Below, in pieces: positions 1 through 8,837 of a stretch of DNA of 64,000 bases. This DNA is from Bacteroidota bacterium. GTDB taxonomy: Bacteria > Bacteroidota > Bacteroidia > B-17B0 > Aurantibacillaceae. Each line of letters begins with the position of its first letter. The first letter of the stretch is position 1. Location of the stretch: assembly GCA_030692515.1 (NCBI GenBank), contig JAUXZS010000056.1, positions 186,001 through 250,000 on the forward strand, read 5' to 3'. The translations under genes and the position numbers were made by a program. The notes beneath the pieces were generated by a model. It worked only from the letters and a program-made list of their open reading frames with translations, was not told where the DNA came from and did no database searches.

Positions 1-104
1 ATTTCCGGGAAAAAACTGTTGTTTTTAAGTAAAGAATCGGGGTTTTGAGCCAAAAACAGCTCGGAATTGAGCAAAATAATGACTGTTGTGCTGATTCTTC
101 TCAT
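1..104 (-). CDS. Partial exported protein, N-terminus only
   Basis: A reading frame starts at an ATG (104-102, minus strand) and runs off the left edge without a stop, giving about 34 residues. The N-terminus has two arginines at positions 2-3, then a hydrophobic stretch ending near Leu-Ala-Gln, as in a Sec signal peptide. It is divergent from the DUF6089 gene, leaving 66 bp for both promoters. The family cannot be named from so little sequence. It could be spurious, but the signal-peptide shape argues for a real secreted or outer-membrane protein. Confidence 0.45.
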   Translation of the reverse strand, partial: MRRISTTVIILLNSELFLAQNPDSLLKNNSFFPE

Positions 105-170
105 TAATAGAAATGATTATAAAGCAAAAAAACACAATAAATCGTTTATTTTTACGTTTTATAAATTGAT

Positions 171-908
171 TTGTTAAAAAGAACGTTTTCATATCTTTTA
201 TTAATCTTAGCTTTTAGCAGTATTGCGCAAACTAAAAAACGAAATTTTCGTCAGCGGGAGATTGGGCTTTTTGGTGGCGCTTCTTATTACATAGGAGACC
301 TAAACCCTCGCGGTCATTTTTTTATGTCTAAACCAGCTGTTGGTGCCTTTTTTCGATATTCTACACATTATCGTTATGCTTTTCGTTTTGGGTTTAATTA
401 TGGAACTGTAATGGGCAATGATGCAAAAAGCAAAGAGTTAGATCAGCTCGAAAGAAATTTAAATTTTAGATCTCGCATTTATGATTTGCATGCAATAGCA
501 GAATTTAACTTTGTTGATTATAGAATTGGTAACGATAAACACCGATTTACAATGTTTATTTTTGCCGGAATTGGCGGTTTTCTCTTCGACCCACAAAGCG
601 ATATTGGTCAAGGCTACCAGTCATTAGATAATACGCATGGCGGTGTTCCAACCATACGCTATTCAAAATTTCAAATAAACATTCCTTATGGTATTGGTCT
701 TAAATGGCACCTTACTGATATTTTTGGTTTAGGGGTTGAGTGGAGTCCGCGTAAACTTTTTACGGATTATTTAGATGATGTTGCCGGAGAATATGCTGAT
801 GGAAGTATGCGCGGGAATCCCCGTACAAAAGATTGGTATTTCTTTTATGGCGCAACACTAACTATGAGGTTGCCAGCCCCTCATCGTCCTTGCTTTCAAA
901 ATAATTAA
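171..908 (+). CDS. DUF6089 family outer-membrane beta-barrel-like protein
   Basis: This 245-residue protein begins with TTG; no ATG fits the signal peptide (residues 1-19, ending Ser-Ile-Ala-Gln). The mature part alternates aromatic and glycine-rich strands (FGGASYYIGDLNP near residue 34, FAGIGGFLFDP near 130), as in the small Bacteroidota outer-membrane barrels called DUF6089. The family has no proven function; members often lie near envelope-biogenesis genes. It is monocistronic and ends at a strong bidirectional terminator shared with the convergent sdh operon. The family call rests on the recognised N-terminal pattern and the length. Confidence 0.8.
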   Translation: MLKRTFSYLLLILAFSSIAQTKKRNFRQREIGLFGGASYYIGDLNPRGHFFMSKPAVGAFFRYSTHYRYAFRFGFNYGTVMGNDAKSKELDQLERNLNFRSRIYDLHAIAEFNFVDYRIGNDKHRFTMFIFAGIGGFLFDPQSDIGQGYQSLDNTHGGVPTIRYSKFQINIPYGIGLKWHLTDIFGLGVEWSPRKLFTDYLDDVAGEYADGSMRGNPRTKDWYFFYGATLTMRLPAPHRPCFQNN

Positions 909-924
909 TATTTTAATAAAAACA

Positions 925-963
925 AAAAAGCCTTTTCAAAACAAATTGAAACGGCTTTTTTTA
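925..963. terminator. Bidirectional rho-independent terminator
   Basis: A run of A, then GCC TTTTCAA, a short loop, TTGAAA C GGC and a run of T form a stem with A/T tails on both sides. It sits between the convergent DUF6089 gene and sdhB and can end transcription in both directions. Confidence 0.85.
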
Positions 964-974
964 TACATCAATAT

Positions 975-1742
975 TTAAACTTTATTTTGAAACAAGCTAG
1001 CGCCTAAATATTCTCTATTCATTCGAGCAATGTTTTCTAACGAAATGCTTTTTGGGCATTCTGCTTCACAAGCTCCAGTGTTTGTACAATTTCCAAACCC
1101 TTCGTCGTCCATTTGTTTTACCATGTTTAAAACACGGTCTTGTTTTTCTATTTTGCCTTGAGGTAATAATGATAGTTGAGAAACTTTTGCGCTTACAAAT
1201 AACATTGCGCTTGAGTTTTTGCAAGCCGCAACGCAAGCCCCACAACCAATACAGGCTGCTGCATCAAAAGCGGTGTCTGCATCATCCTTTGGGATTAAAA
1301 TATTGTTTGCGTCTTTTGCATTACCGGTATTTACAGAAACAAAACCACCAGCAGCAATAATTCTATCAAACGAAGAGCGATCAACCGCTAAATCTTTAAT
1401 CACCGGAAAAGCAGCGCCTCTCCACGGTTCAACAACAATTGTATCGCCGTCTTTAAAACTACGCATGTGTAATTGACAAGTAGTAACGCCTTGTTTTGGC
1501 CCGTGTGGGCGTCCGTTAATGTACATACTGCACATTCCGCAAATTCCTTCGCGACAATCGTGATCAAAAGCAATAGGTTCTTTGCTCTCAGTTATTAATT
1601 GTTCGTTAAGAACATCAAACATTTCTAAAAAAGACATGTCGGGTGAAATTCCTTTTACACTGTATGTTTCAAAAGAACCTTTAGTATCTTTATTTTTTTG
1701 TTTCCAAACCTTTAAGGTTAGATTCATGTTTCCGTGACTCAT
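975..1742 (-). CDS. sdhB: Succinate dehydrogenase/fumarate reductase iron-sulfur subunit
   Basis: This 255-residue subunit carries electrons from the flavoprotein SdhA to the membrane quinone site of complex II. Three cluster motifs are visible: CREGICGMC with a later Cys (2Fe-2S, about residues 63-90), [11 protein letters not shown] (about 165-175) and [12 protein letters not shown] (about 220-230). Length and motif spacing fit the Bacteroidota and epsilon-proteobacterial type B enzymes. It is the last gene of the sdhC-sdhA-(S23)-sdhB operon and ends near the shared terminator. The four-helix-bundle gene immediately upstream is an unusual neighbour. Confidence 0.95.
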   Translation of the reverse strand: MSHGNMNLTLKVWKQKNKDTKGSFETYSVKGISPDMSFLEMFDVLNEQLITESKEPIAFDHDCREGICGMCSMYINGRPHGPKQGVTTCQLHMRSFKDGDTIVVEPWRGAAFPVIKDLAVDRSSFDRIIAAGGFVSVNTGNAKDANNILIPKDDADTAFDAAACIGCGACVAACKNSSAMLFVSAKVSQLSLLPQGKIEKQDRVLNMVKQMDDEGFGNCTNTGACEAECPKSISLENIARMNREYLGASLFQNKV

Positions 1743-1770
1743 AGCTACACTAGTTATTAGTTAATAGGGC

Positions 1771-2166
1771 TTAGCTCAAAGGCTGTACCTCTTGTATTAG
1801 TTTTGTTTTTTGTTGAACGCTTTTAATTAATCCTTGAAGAATTTTTCCAACCTCTTCAATATTAGTATTTATTTCTAAATATTCTTTTTCTGAAATGAAA
1901 TTCAAGTTTTTCGAAATTAAAATCATTGTTTCTACCTCCATTAAAGACCCTCGAGAAACTCTTAAAAACTGTAAATAATTTTTAGGTAACTCTCGTCCCC
2001 ATCCCTCTGCAATATTTGAAGGAATAGAAACAGCTGCTCGATTAAGTTGGCTAGCAAGGCCGAATCTTTCTTCTGAAGGAAAAGAGTTCGTCAACTTATA
2101 AATATTAGTTACGAGAATAATTGCTTTTTGCCAAACTATTAAATCTTTATATGTGCTTGTTTTCAA
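1771..2166 (-). CDS. Four helix bundle protein (S23 / IVS-type)
   Basis: This 131-residue protein has the hallmarks of the 23S-rRNA-intervening-sequence (S23) four-helix-bundle family: an N-terminal YKDLIVWQKA motif, an EERFGLASQLNRAAVSIPSNIAEGWGR core and a C-terminal helical half. It starts with TTG preceded by AAAAAGGA, a clear Shine-Dalgarno that is uncommon in this window. It lies inside the sdh operon, 43 bp after sdhA and 28 bp before sdhB, flanked by AT-rich repeats of TTAGTTAA/TTAACTA type. The family forms pentamers in solved structures but its function is unknown. Its position suggests insertion of a hitchhiking element into a housekeeping operon. Confidence 0.85.
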   Translation of the reverse strand: MKTSTYKDLIVWQKAIILVTNIYKLTNSFPSEERFGLASQLNRAAVSIPSNIAEGWGRELPKNYLQFLRVSRGSLMEVETMILISKNLNFISEKEYLEINTNIEEVGKILQGLIKSVQQKTKLIQEVQPLS

Positions 2167-2209
2167 TTCCTTTTTATTACCTAATTAACTATTCACAATT
2201 ACCTGATTA

Positions 2210-4198
2210 CTACTTATAGCTTCTAGCTGCTATTTTAATGTTTTCGTATTTTAATTCTTCTTTATGCAATTCAAAATTTCCTTCGCTTTTAAATTCCCAA
2301 GCTGCAACGTATGCGTAGTTTTCATCATCACGCATGGCTTCACCCTCTTCGGTTTGAAACTCTTCGCGAAAATGTCCTCCACAACTTTCGTTTCTGTTTA
2401 AGGCATCAATACACATTAATTCTCCCAGCTCTATAAAATCTGCTACACGAGCGGCTTTTTCTAATTCTGTATTAAATTCATTTGCGGCACCTGTAACGCG
2501 AACGTCTTTCCAAAACTCGGCGCGAAGTGCTTTTATTTCTTCGATTGCTTGTTTCAATCCTTCTGCGTTTCTCGCCATTCCGCATTTTTCCCACATTATT
2601 TTTCCTAAACGTTTGTGAAAATGATCTACAGACTTGGTCCCTTTAATAGATAATAGCTGATTAATTAGCGCTTGCGTTTTTGCTTCGGCTTCAACAAAAG
2701 CTGGATGATCGGTTGGGATTGCTTTTGTACGAATTTCTTCAGATAAATAATCTCCTATTGTATAAGGAATCACAAAATAACCATCGGCTAAACCTTGCAT
2801 TAATGCGGAAGCCCCCAAACGGTTAGCGCCGTGGTCGCTAAAATTAGCTTCGCCTAAAGCATACAAGCCTTCAACCGTTGTCATTAAATTATAATCAACC
2901 CAAAGCCCGCCCATTGTGTAGTGAACAGCGGGATAAATTCTCATTGGCATCTCGTAAGGGTCCTCATCCGTAATTTGCTTATACATATCAAACAAATTGC
3001 CGTATTTTTCTTTTACAACTTCCTTACCCAACCTCATTATTTCTTCCTTACTTGGATTGTGCAAATTATGTTTTGTTGCTTCTATTTTTCCGTAACGCTC
3101 TGTATTGGCTGCAAAATCTAAATAAACCGCCATTTTTGAGGCTCCTACTCCATATCCAGCATCGCAACGCTCTTTTGCAGCGCGGCTCGCTACGTCTCTT
3201 GGCACTAAGTTTCCAAAAGCGGGGTAACGTCTCTCTAAATAATAATCTCTTTCTTCTTCTGGAATATCTTTTGCTTTTCGATTGTCATCTTTTTGTTTTG
3301 GAACCCAAATACGTCCGTCATTTCTTAACGATTCAGACATTAAGGTTAATTTTGATTGATGATCACCAGAAACGGGAATACATGTTGGGTGAATTTGTGT
3401 GTAACAAGGGTTACCAAAAAAAGCTCCTTTTTTATGTGCTTTCCATGCGGCTGTTACATTACAACCCATGGCGTTAGTTGATAAATAAAACACGTTTCCA
3501 TATCCACCAGTACACAATAATACTGCGTGACCAAAATGACGCTCAAGTTTTCCGGTAACTAAATCGCGTGCAATAATTCCGCGTGCTTTTCCATCAATTG
3601 TAACTACATCCATCATTTCATGACGAGCAAGTAATTGAACGGCGCCCATTCCAACCTGGCGCTGCAGTGCGCTATACGCCCCCAACAACAATTGTTGTCC
3701 GGTTTGTCCCGCGGCATAAAAAGTACGTTGTACTTGAGTTCCACCAAAACTACGATTACTTAACATTCCACCATATTCACGGGCAAAGGGAACTCCTTGA
3801 GCGACGCACTGGTCAATAATATTTCCAGATACCTCAGCCAAACGATGAACATTTGCTTCGCGAGCACGATAATCACCACCTTTAATAGTGTCATAAAATA
3901 GACGATAAACACTATCCCCATCGTTTTGATAATTTTTTGCTGCGTTAACACCGCCTTGCGCGGCAATTGAATGAGCGCGTCGCGGAGAATCTTGAAAACA
4001 AAAAACTTTTACTTTGTATCCCATTTCCGCCAAAGAAGCTGCCGCAGAAGAACCGGCAAGACCAGAGCCAATAACAAGAATCTCAAGACTGCGTTTGTTT
4101 GCAGGATTAACTAAATGAACCGTGGAGCGGTATTTTGTCCATTTATCCTCCAAAATTCCCTCAGGGATTTTTGCATTTAATTTTGATGAAGTAGCCAT
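2210..4198 (-). CDS. sdhA: Succinate dehydrogenase/fumarate reductase flavoprotein subunit
   Basis: This 662-residue protein is the catalytic FAD subunit that interconverts succinate and fumarate in the TCA cycle. Visible features are the N-terminal dinucleotide fold [18 protein letters not shown] (about residue 43), the flavinylated-His region [18 protein letters not shown], the HPTCIP motif, and the C-terminal [16 protein letters not shown] near the FAD site. The length matches Bacteroidota type B enzymes (about 640-670 aa). It is the second gene of the operon, 33 bp after sdhC. No motif is missing. Confidence 0.96.
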   Translation of the reverse strand: MATSSKLNAKIPEGILEDKWTKYRSTVHLVNPANKRSLEILVIGSGLAGSSAAASLAEMGYKVKVFCFQDSPRRAHSIAAQGGVNAAKNYQNDGDSVYRLFYDTIKGGDYRAREANVHRLAEVSGNIIDQCVAQGVPFAREYGGMLSNRSFGGTQVQRTFYAAGQTGQQLLLGAYSALQRQVGMGAVQLLARHEMMDVVTIDGKARGIIARDLVTGKLERHFGHAVLLCTGGYGNVFYLSTNAMGCNVTAAWKAHKKGAFFGNPCYTQIHPTCIPVSGDHQSKLTLMSESLRNDGRIWVPKQKDDNRKAKDIPEEERDYYLERRYPAFGNLVPRDVASRAAKERCDAGYGVGASKMAVYLDFAANTERYGKIEATKHNLHNPSKEEIMRLGKEVVKEKYGNLFDMYKQITDEDPYEMPMRIYPAVHYTMGGLWVDYNLMTTVEGLYALGEANFSDHGANRLGASALMQGLADGYFVIPYTIGDYLSEEIRTKAIPTDHPAFVEAEAKTQALINQLLSIKGTKSVDHFHKRLGKIMWEKCGMARNAEGLKQAIEEIKALRAEFWKDVRVTGAANEFNTELEKAARVADFIELGELMCIDALNRNESCGGHFREEFQTEEGEAMRDDENYAYVAAWEFKSEGNFELHKEELKYENIKIAARSYK

Positions 4199-4231
4199 AT
4201 TTTAAAATATTGAATGTTAATTATAAATGTG

Positions 4232-4900
4232 TTATTTTATCAAGCCTAAATGAATTACAATAGGCATTGCTGCAAATAAAGCGCAAACAATAATTGAAAA
4301 CCAAACACCCGCTTTTTTAATGTGTGGCGTGTATTTTTTATGGTTAATCCCTAATGATTGAAATGCAGATTGAAACCCGTGTAATAAATGAAACAATAAG
4401 CCTATAACGCCAACTAAATATATTAGAACAAAATACCAATGTGCAAAAACCTCTTTCATACTATTGAAAGTGTTGTGCTCTGTATGACTAAATACAGCAA
4501 CTTTAGTCGGCACCCAAAAGTTAGCTAAGTGCACTACTAAAAACAATAATAACAAGGAGCCTAAAAGCCCCATAGAGCGAGAGTACCAACTGCTGTTGGC
4601 GCTGCCGTTTACAACTTGATAAGCAACGGGACGAGCTTTTTTGTTTTCTAATGTTAATACTAATGATTGGAATATGTGTAAAATTAAGCCCGCAAATAAA
4701 CCAATTTCAAGGATTCTAATTACTGGATTGTGTGCCATAAAATCTGCGCCAGCATTAAAGGTTACGCCACCATCATTAAAAAAGATAGCGCTATTTAAAC
4801 TTACGTGAACAACCAAAAAAGATATTAGGAACAAACCTGTTATTCCCATTAAAAACTTTTTGCCGATTGAAGAGGATAGAAATCCGGGTTTTTTACTCAT
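4232..4900 (-). CDS. sdhC: Succinate dehydrogenase cytochrome b subunit
   Basis: This 222-residue single membrane anchor of the type B succinate:quinone reductase has about five hydrophobic helices and several histidines that could ligate two b hemes. There is no sdhD, as expected for this enzyme class. The start chosen is the ATG at 4900 (MSKKPGFLSSSIGKKF). An upstream in-frame ATG at 4954 is rejected because a good promoter -7 element lies between the two at 4934-4941. It is the first gene of the sdh operon. Confidence 0.92.
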   Translation of the reverse strand: MSKKPGFLSSSIGKKFLMGITGLFLISFLVVHVSLNSAIFFNDGGVTFNAGADFMAHNPVIRILEIGLFAGLILHIFQSLVLTLENKKARPVAYQVVNGSANSSWYSRSMGLLGSLLLLFLVVHLANFWVPTKVAVFSHTEHNTFNSMKEVFAHWYFVLIYLVGVIGLLFHLLHGFQSAFQSLGINHKKYTPHIKKAGVWFSIIVCALFAAMPIVIHLGLIK

Positions 4901-4933
4901 AATAGTATAAAATAAATACTTAAAATTGTTTCG

Positions 4934-4964
4934 CAAATGTATTAAGCAAAACACTTACAATCAA
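4934..4964 (-). promoter_or_regulatory. Bacteroidota promoter of the sdh operon
   Basis: On the minus strand a perfect -7 element, TACATTTG (4941-4934), lies 20 bp downstream of a TTG that could be the -33 element (4964-4962). This predicts a transcript start about 25-30 nt before the sdhC ATG at 4900. Confidence 0.55.
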
Positions 4965-5071
4965 GTTTAGTTTAAATGTTTTTAATTGTCTTTTATTTTT
5001 CAAGTCGCTCATTAATAGAGCTAAAGGTCAAAAAACCTTATTTAGAATTGTTTTAAATATCGCCAATTCTC

Positions 5072-7207
5072 CTATACCCTAAAGCCAAGAACGGTTACAT
5101 CATCAACCTGACTTAAATTCCCTTTCCAGTCAACAAAATTATCGTTTATCAATTTGTATTGTTCTTTGGAAGAAAGATGTGCTATTTCTAAAAATAATTT
5201 TTGCATGTTTTTTTTCATCATTTTTTTTCCACGACTTCCTCCAAACTGATCTGCATAGCCATCAGAACCCATATAAACCATATCGTTTTTATTAAGCTTA
5301 ATAGTTTGCTCATTAAATTTATGGTTTGCTTCGTAAGAGCTTTTGCCCAGCCCTACTTTATCTGGTTTTAATTCTATTAATTGGGTTTTGTTTACAATAT
5401 AAACCGAGGTGTTGGCCGCCGCAAATTGTATTTCCATTTTATTTGGGTAAAAAACACAGATCGACATATCCATCCCATCATAGGCAGTTTTTTCAGACAC
5501 ATTTTGTTTTAAAGAAAAATATAATTCCTTATTAAGTTCTTCTAAAATTTTAGCAGGGTTTATTATTTTTCTCTCCCTTACAACTTTGTTTAAAATATTA
5601 TTTGCCACCATGCTCATAATAGCCCCTGGCACTCCGTGACCAGTACAATCAACAACGGCAACGAAAACACGATCGTCATATTTTTCAATAAAATAAAAAT
5701 CGCCGCTAACAATATCTTTAGGCTCAAAAAACAAAAAAGATTCGGGAAGTGCTCGTTTAAACTCTTCCTCGGCTGGTAATAAAATTTGCTGCAAACGTTG
5801 CGCATAATTAATACTATCTATTATGTCTTTATTTTTTTGTTCTATAATTGTGCTTTGTTCTTCTACTTTATTGTTTTTAATATTTAACTCTGAGTTAATG
5901 CGCTTGTTTTCTTTTAAGTTTTTTAAAACAAACAAAACAAAAACCACTATTAATAAAACTAATCCTAGAAGACCATAATTCACAAATTTTTGACGTTTTA
6001 TTTCAAGATCTTTAATTGCCTGATTCTTTTGCAAAAGCTCCAAATCTTTATTTCTGTTTTGATTAGAAATATCATTTTCCATTTTTGAAATTTTTTCAGT
6101 TAAGTCTGAAGAAAAAATGGAGTCGTTTAGTTGATATTTTCGTTCAAATAAATCAAGCGCCTCTTTATAACTACCTCCCGACTTCAAGAATTCGATTTTT
6201 AAAGACAAAATAGCCATTCGGTTTTTAGAATCTTTATTATTAGAATAGTGTTTTACAGCAAGGTTAAAATATTTTTCCGCCAATACTTTTTTTCCCCATT
6301 GATGATATAAAAGCGCCAAGCTTTCATAAATGGTAGCTAACACAGTCTTATTGTCAAGACCTTCCTCAAACTTTAATCGTCTTAAATAATATTCCTCCGC
6401 CTTAGAATAATTTTTTTCGTGCAAATAAATTCCGGCAATTATATCATACAAATTATATACTGTATTGTTTTGTGTTTTGGTAAGATTAGCTAGTTTTTCG
6501 GCATATAGGCCAAGTTTTTTTGCATCATCATATTTACCAAGTTCTTTCAGAGCGGTGCAACGGTTTACATTATTTCTTATTATCCCAGAAGTATCCTTAA
6601 GAATTATATATATAGAGTCACAACTATTATAATAATCAATTGCTCGATTTGGGTTTTTTAAATTTCTATACACAATACCAATATTCATGTATATTGTAGC
6701 ATATCGACCTCTATCTTTTTCTTTATCCAAAGGCTCTATAGCGGCATAATAATATTCAAGAGCTTTAATAAAATTATTTCGATTTTTTTCTAAAACCCCT
6801 AAGCCATTATATGCAAGAGAAATTCCTTTTTTGTCATCTAATTTTTTATAAACTTTAAGTCCAGCGAGCTGATATTTCTCACACGAGTCAAACTCCTTAA
6901 TGTTTTTATAAGCTGTTCCAATCATGCATAATATTGCGGCGTATTGTTTTTCTGAACGGGGGTTTTTTGGCTTAATTTCGAGCGCCGGCTTCTTAAACTT
7001 AATTATGAGGTTTTCATTTTCGCCGGAAAGTCCTTTAAAATATTCTTCGTATAGCTTAGTCTTAATGCTGTCTCGTTTTTCAAAAGAAACCTCGCTCAAC
7101 ATTTTTTCTGTTATTGCATTTTGCGAGAATAAATTAATAGACAAAAGCACAAAAGAAATTGCTGAAAGCGTTAGCTTGAAATAATAAATATTGGTTTTTG
7201 TTTTAAT
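5072..7207 (-). CDS. TPR-domain SpoIIE/PP2C-family serine phosphatase
   Basis: Domains in order are a signal peptide, TPR repeats (about residues 70-350), one transmembrane helix (LLGLVLLIVVFVLFVL), a coiled coil ending in INYAQRLQQ, and a C-terminal SpoIIE phosphatase with the metal-binding motifs DCTGHGVPGA, DGMDM, GSDGYADQFGG and VDDV. It probably dephosphorylates an anti-sigma-antagonist-like or other Ser/Thr substrate in response to a periplasmic signal. The first conventional start is GTG at 7150, but that removes the charged n-region. Reading in frame from an ATT at 7207 restores a normal signal peptide (KTKTN then a hydrophobic core ending NLFSQ). The stop codon of the upstream RNA-ligase-like gene lies in the same frame just before it, so no ATG is available. 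The 7150 start is the conservative alternative (692 aa). Confidence 0.8.
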   Translation of the reverse strand: MKTKTNIYYFKLTLSAISFVLLSINLFSQNAITEKMLSEVSFEKRDSIKTKLYEEYFKGLSGENENLIIKFKKPALEIKPKNPRSEKQYAAILCMIGTAYKNIKEFDSCEKYQLAGLKVYKKLDDKKGISLAYNGLGVLEKNRNNFIKALEYYYAAIEPLDKEKDRGRYATIYMNIGIVYRNLKNPNRAIDYYNSCDSIYIILKDTSGIIRNNVNRCTALKELGKYDDAKKLGLYAEKLANLTKTQNNTVYNLYDIIAGIYLHEKNYSKAEEYYLRRLKFEEGLDNKTVLATIYESLALLYHQWGKKVLAEKYFNLAVKHYSNNKDSKNRMAILSLKIEFLKSGGSYKEALDLFERKYQLNDSIFSSDLTEKISKMENDISNQNRNKDLELLQKNQAIKDLEIKRQKFVNYGLLGLVLLIVVFVLFVLKNLKENKRINSELNIKNNKVEEQSTIIEQKNKDIIDSINYAQRLQQILLPAEEEFKRALPESFLFFEPKDIVSGDFYFIEKYDDRVFVAVVDCTGHGVPGAIMSMVANNILNKVVRERKIINPAKILEELNKELYFSLKQNVSEKTAYDGMDMSICVFYPNKMEIQFAAANTSVYIVNKTQLIELKPDKVGLGKSSYEANHKFNEQTIKLNKNDMVYMGSDGYADQFGGSRGKKMMKKNMQKLFLEIAHLSSKEQYKLINDNFVDWKGNLSQVDDVTVLGFRV

Positions 7208-7228
7208 AATATATAAAACTACGGAAAC

Positions 7229-7774
7229 TTAGACAATATTAAAATTGATGTTGTGTATTACACCCCATTTTTTTTCGAGCTTAAGTAGACTAACGCTATT
7301 ACAAATAAAACCTCCACTCATTATTTTAGATATAAACTCTTGTTGCAATTCGAAAAACTTTGGCTTTTTTAAATCCCTTGATGCAACCGTTATGTGGGGG
7401 TGAAAACCCCTCAAATCATTTGTTTCATTAAATAAACGCAATTCTTTTTTTGCAAACTGTTTTATTTCATTGTGCAATAAATAGAGCTCGTTGTTTGGTT
7501 TCAAATCAACATAAATAACTCTGGGTTCAAAAAAAGAATAATTATTAAGTTCAATTAAAAATTCGTTTTTAAATTTGAAGCTTTTTAGTTTTTCAATCAA
7601 TATATTTTCTTTTTCTTCTTTCCACTCAAACGGTCTATGCAGCGTAATGTGTGCAGGACTCCTAAGCGCTCCTTTTAATCCGTGCTTTAAAAATAAATCT
7701 TGCTTAACCGCCTCTATTCTCTGAAAAAGTGGCTCTGAAATTACTATTGCTAAAAAGTACTTTTTAACGGTCAT
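7229..7774 (-). CDS. 2'-5' RNA ligase / cyclic phosphodiesterase family protein
   Basis: This 181-residue protein has two H-x-T motifs, HITLHRP (about residue 43) and HPHITVA (about 126), which are the paired catalytic histidines of the 2H phosphoesterase superfamily. Members open 2',3'-cyclic phosphates or join 2'-5' RNA ends; the in vivo substrate in Bacteroidota is unknown. It is divergent from the nucleotidyltransferase gene with a 52 bp gap. The phosphatase gene downstream follows almost at once and may be co-transcribed. Confidence 0.85.
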   Translation of the reverse strand: MTVKKYFLAIVISEPLFQRIEAVKQDLFLKHGLKGALRSPAHITLHRPFEWKEEKENILIEKLKSFKFKNEFLIELNNYSFFEPRVIYVDLKPNNELYLLHNEIKQFAKKELRLFNETNDLRGFHPHITVASRDLKKPKFFELQQEFISKIMSGGFICNSVSLLKLEKKWGVIHNINFNIV

Positions 7775-7780
7775 TTTACC

Positions 7781-7809
7781 TTGTTACATATTTTATTATG
7801 TTATTTTTG
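7781..7809 (+). promoter_or_regulatory. Bacteroidota promoter for the nucleotidyltransferase operon
   Basis: A TTG at 7781-7783 (-33) is followed after 18 bp by TATTTTTG at 7802-7809, which fits the TAnnTTTG -7 consensus. It lies 17 bp before the ATG at 7827 and should drive the four-gene envelope run to 12800. Confidence 0.6.
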
Positions 7810-7826
7810 CAAGATAATAAAATTAT

Positions 7827-8837
7827 ATGCAAATTATAATACCAATGGCGGGCAAAGGAAAGCGAATGCGTCCGCACACACTTACAACAGCAAAGCCTTT
7901 AATTCCTGTAGCCGGAAAACCAATTGTACAAAGGCTTGTAGAAGATATTACAAAGGTTTGTGGCCAGAAAGTAAATGAAATAGCATTTATTATTGGTTCA
8001 GATTTTGGTGTTGAGGTTGAGCAAAGCCTTATAAAAGTGGCCGAAAGTCAAGGTGCTAAAGGCAGTATTTTTTATCAAGATGTTGCTCTAGGAACTGCTC
8101 ATGCGATTATGTGCGCAAAGGATGCGATAAAAGGAAAAACCGTTGTGGCTTTTGCCGACACTTTGTTTAAGGCTGATTTTATTATGGATACAGAGCAAGA
8201 GGGTGTTATTTGGGTGCAAAAAATTGATGACCCTAGCCAGTTTGGTGTTGTAAAGCTAGATGACAAGGGTGTAATATCAGACTTCATTGAAAAACCAACA
8301 GCCTTTGTTAGCGACTTGGCAATTATTGGTATTTATTATTTTAAAGATGGCGATTATTTAAAAAAAGAATTACAGCATTTACTCGATAATAACATTACAG
8401 AAAAAGGCGAGTTTCAGCTTACTAACGCTTTAGAAAACATGAAAGCTAAAGGGACTAAATTTATGCCAGGACAAGTTACTGAGTGGTTAGATTGCGGCAA
8501 CAAAAATGCTACGGTATATACAAATCAGCGTGTGCTTGAATTTGATAAAGGAAAAACTTACCTCAAAGAAAAAAACATAATAAATAATAATAGTTTAATT
8601 ATTGAGCCTTGTTTTATTGGCGAAAATGCAGAGATATCCAATTCAATTATTGGACCCCACGCAAGCATTGGTGCAAACTCTAAAATAAACAACAGCCTTG
8701 TAAAAAACTCTATTGTTCAAAAAGACTCTAAAGTAAATAATGCAAATGTTGCAAACAGCATGCTTGGTGTTGGCTCTGAAGTAACGGGTAAAAACCTTGA
8801 CTTAAGCATTAGCGATTATACTCAGATTATTGTTTAA
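7827..8837 (+). CDS. Sugar-phosphate nucleotidyltransferase
   Basis: This 336-residue protein starts with the nucleotidyltransferase signature MAGKGKRMRPHTLTTAKPL, where the G-x-G-x-R loop binds the nucleotide and the KPL lysine binds phosphate. FADTLFKAD, DFIEKPTAF and EWLDCGNKNA are further active-site segments. The C-terminal third (from about residue 255) has hexapeptide-like repeats (IIGPHASIGANSKI, LVKNSIVQKDSKV), suggesting a short left-handed beta-helix. It probably makes an NDP-sugar for envelope polysaccharide; the sugar cannot be told. It heads a four-gene run whose order, from family knowledge, recurs in Bacteroidota. It overlaps the next gene by 8 bp. Confidence 0.88.
   Translation: MQIIIPMAGKGKRMRPHTLTTAKPLIPVAGKPIVQRLVEDITKVCGQKVNEIAFIIGSDFGVEVEQSLIKVAESQGAKGSIFYQDVALGTAHAIMCAKDAIKGKTVVAFADTLFKADFIMDTEQEGVIWVQKIDDPSQFGVVKLDDKGVISDFIEKPTAFVSDLAIIGIYYFKDGDYLKKELQHLLDNNITEKGEFQLTNALENMKAKGTKFMPGQVTEWLDCGNKNATVYTNQRVLEFDKGKTYLKEKNIINNNSLIIEPCFIGENAEISNSIIGPHASIGANSKINNSLVKNSIVQKDSKVNNANVANSMLGVGSEVTGKNLDLSISDYTQIIV

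Noticed and set aside
4901-4954. Longer start for sdhC
   Set aside because: A perfect -7 promoter element lies inside it, and family members begin at the shorter start.
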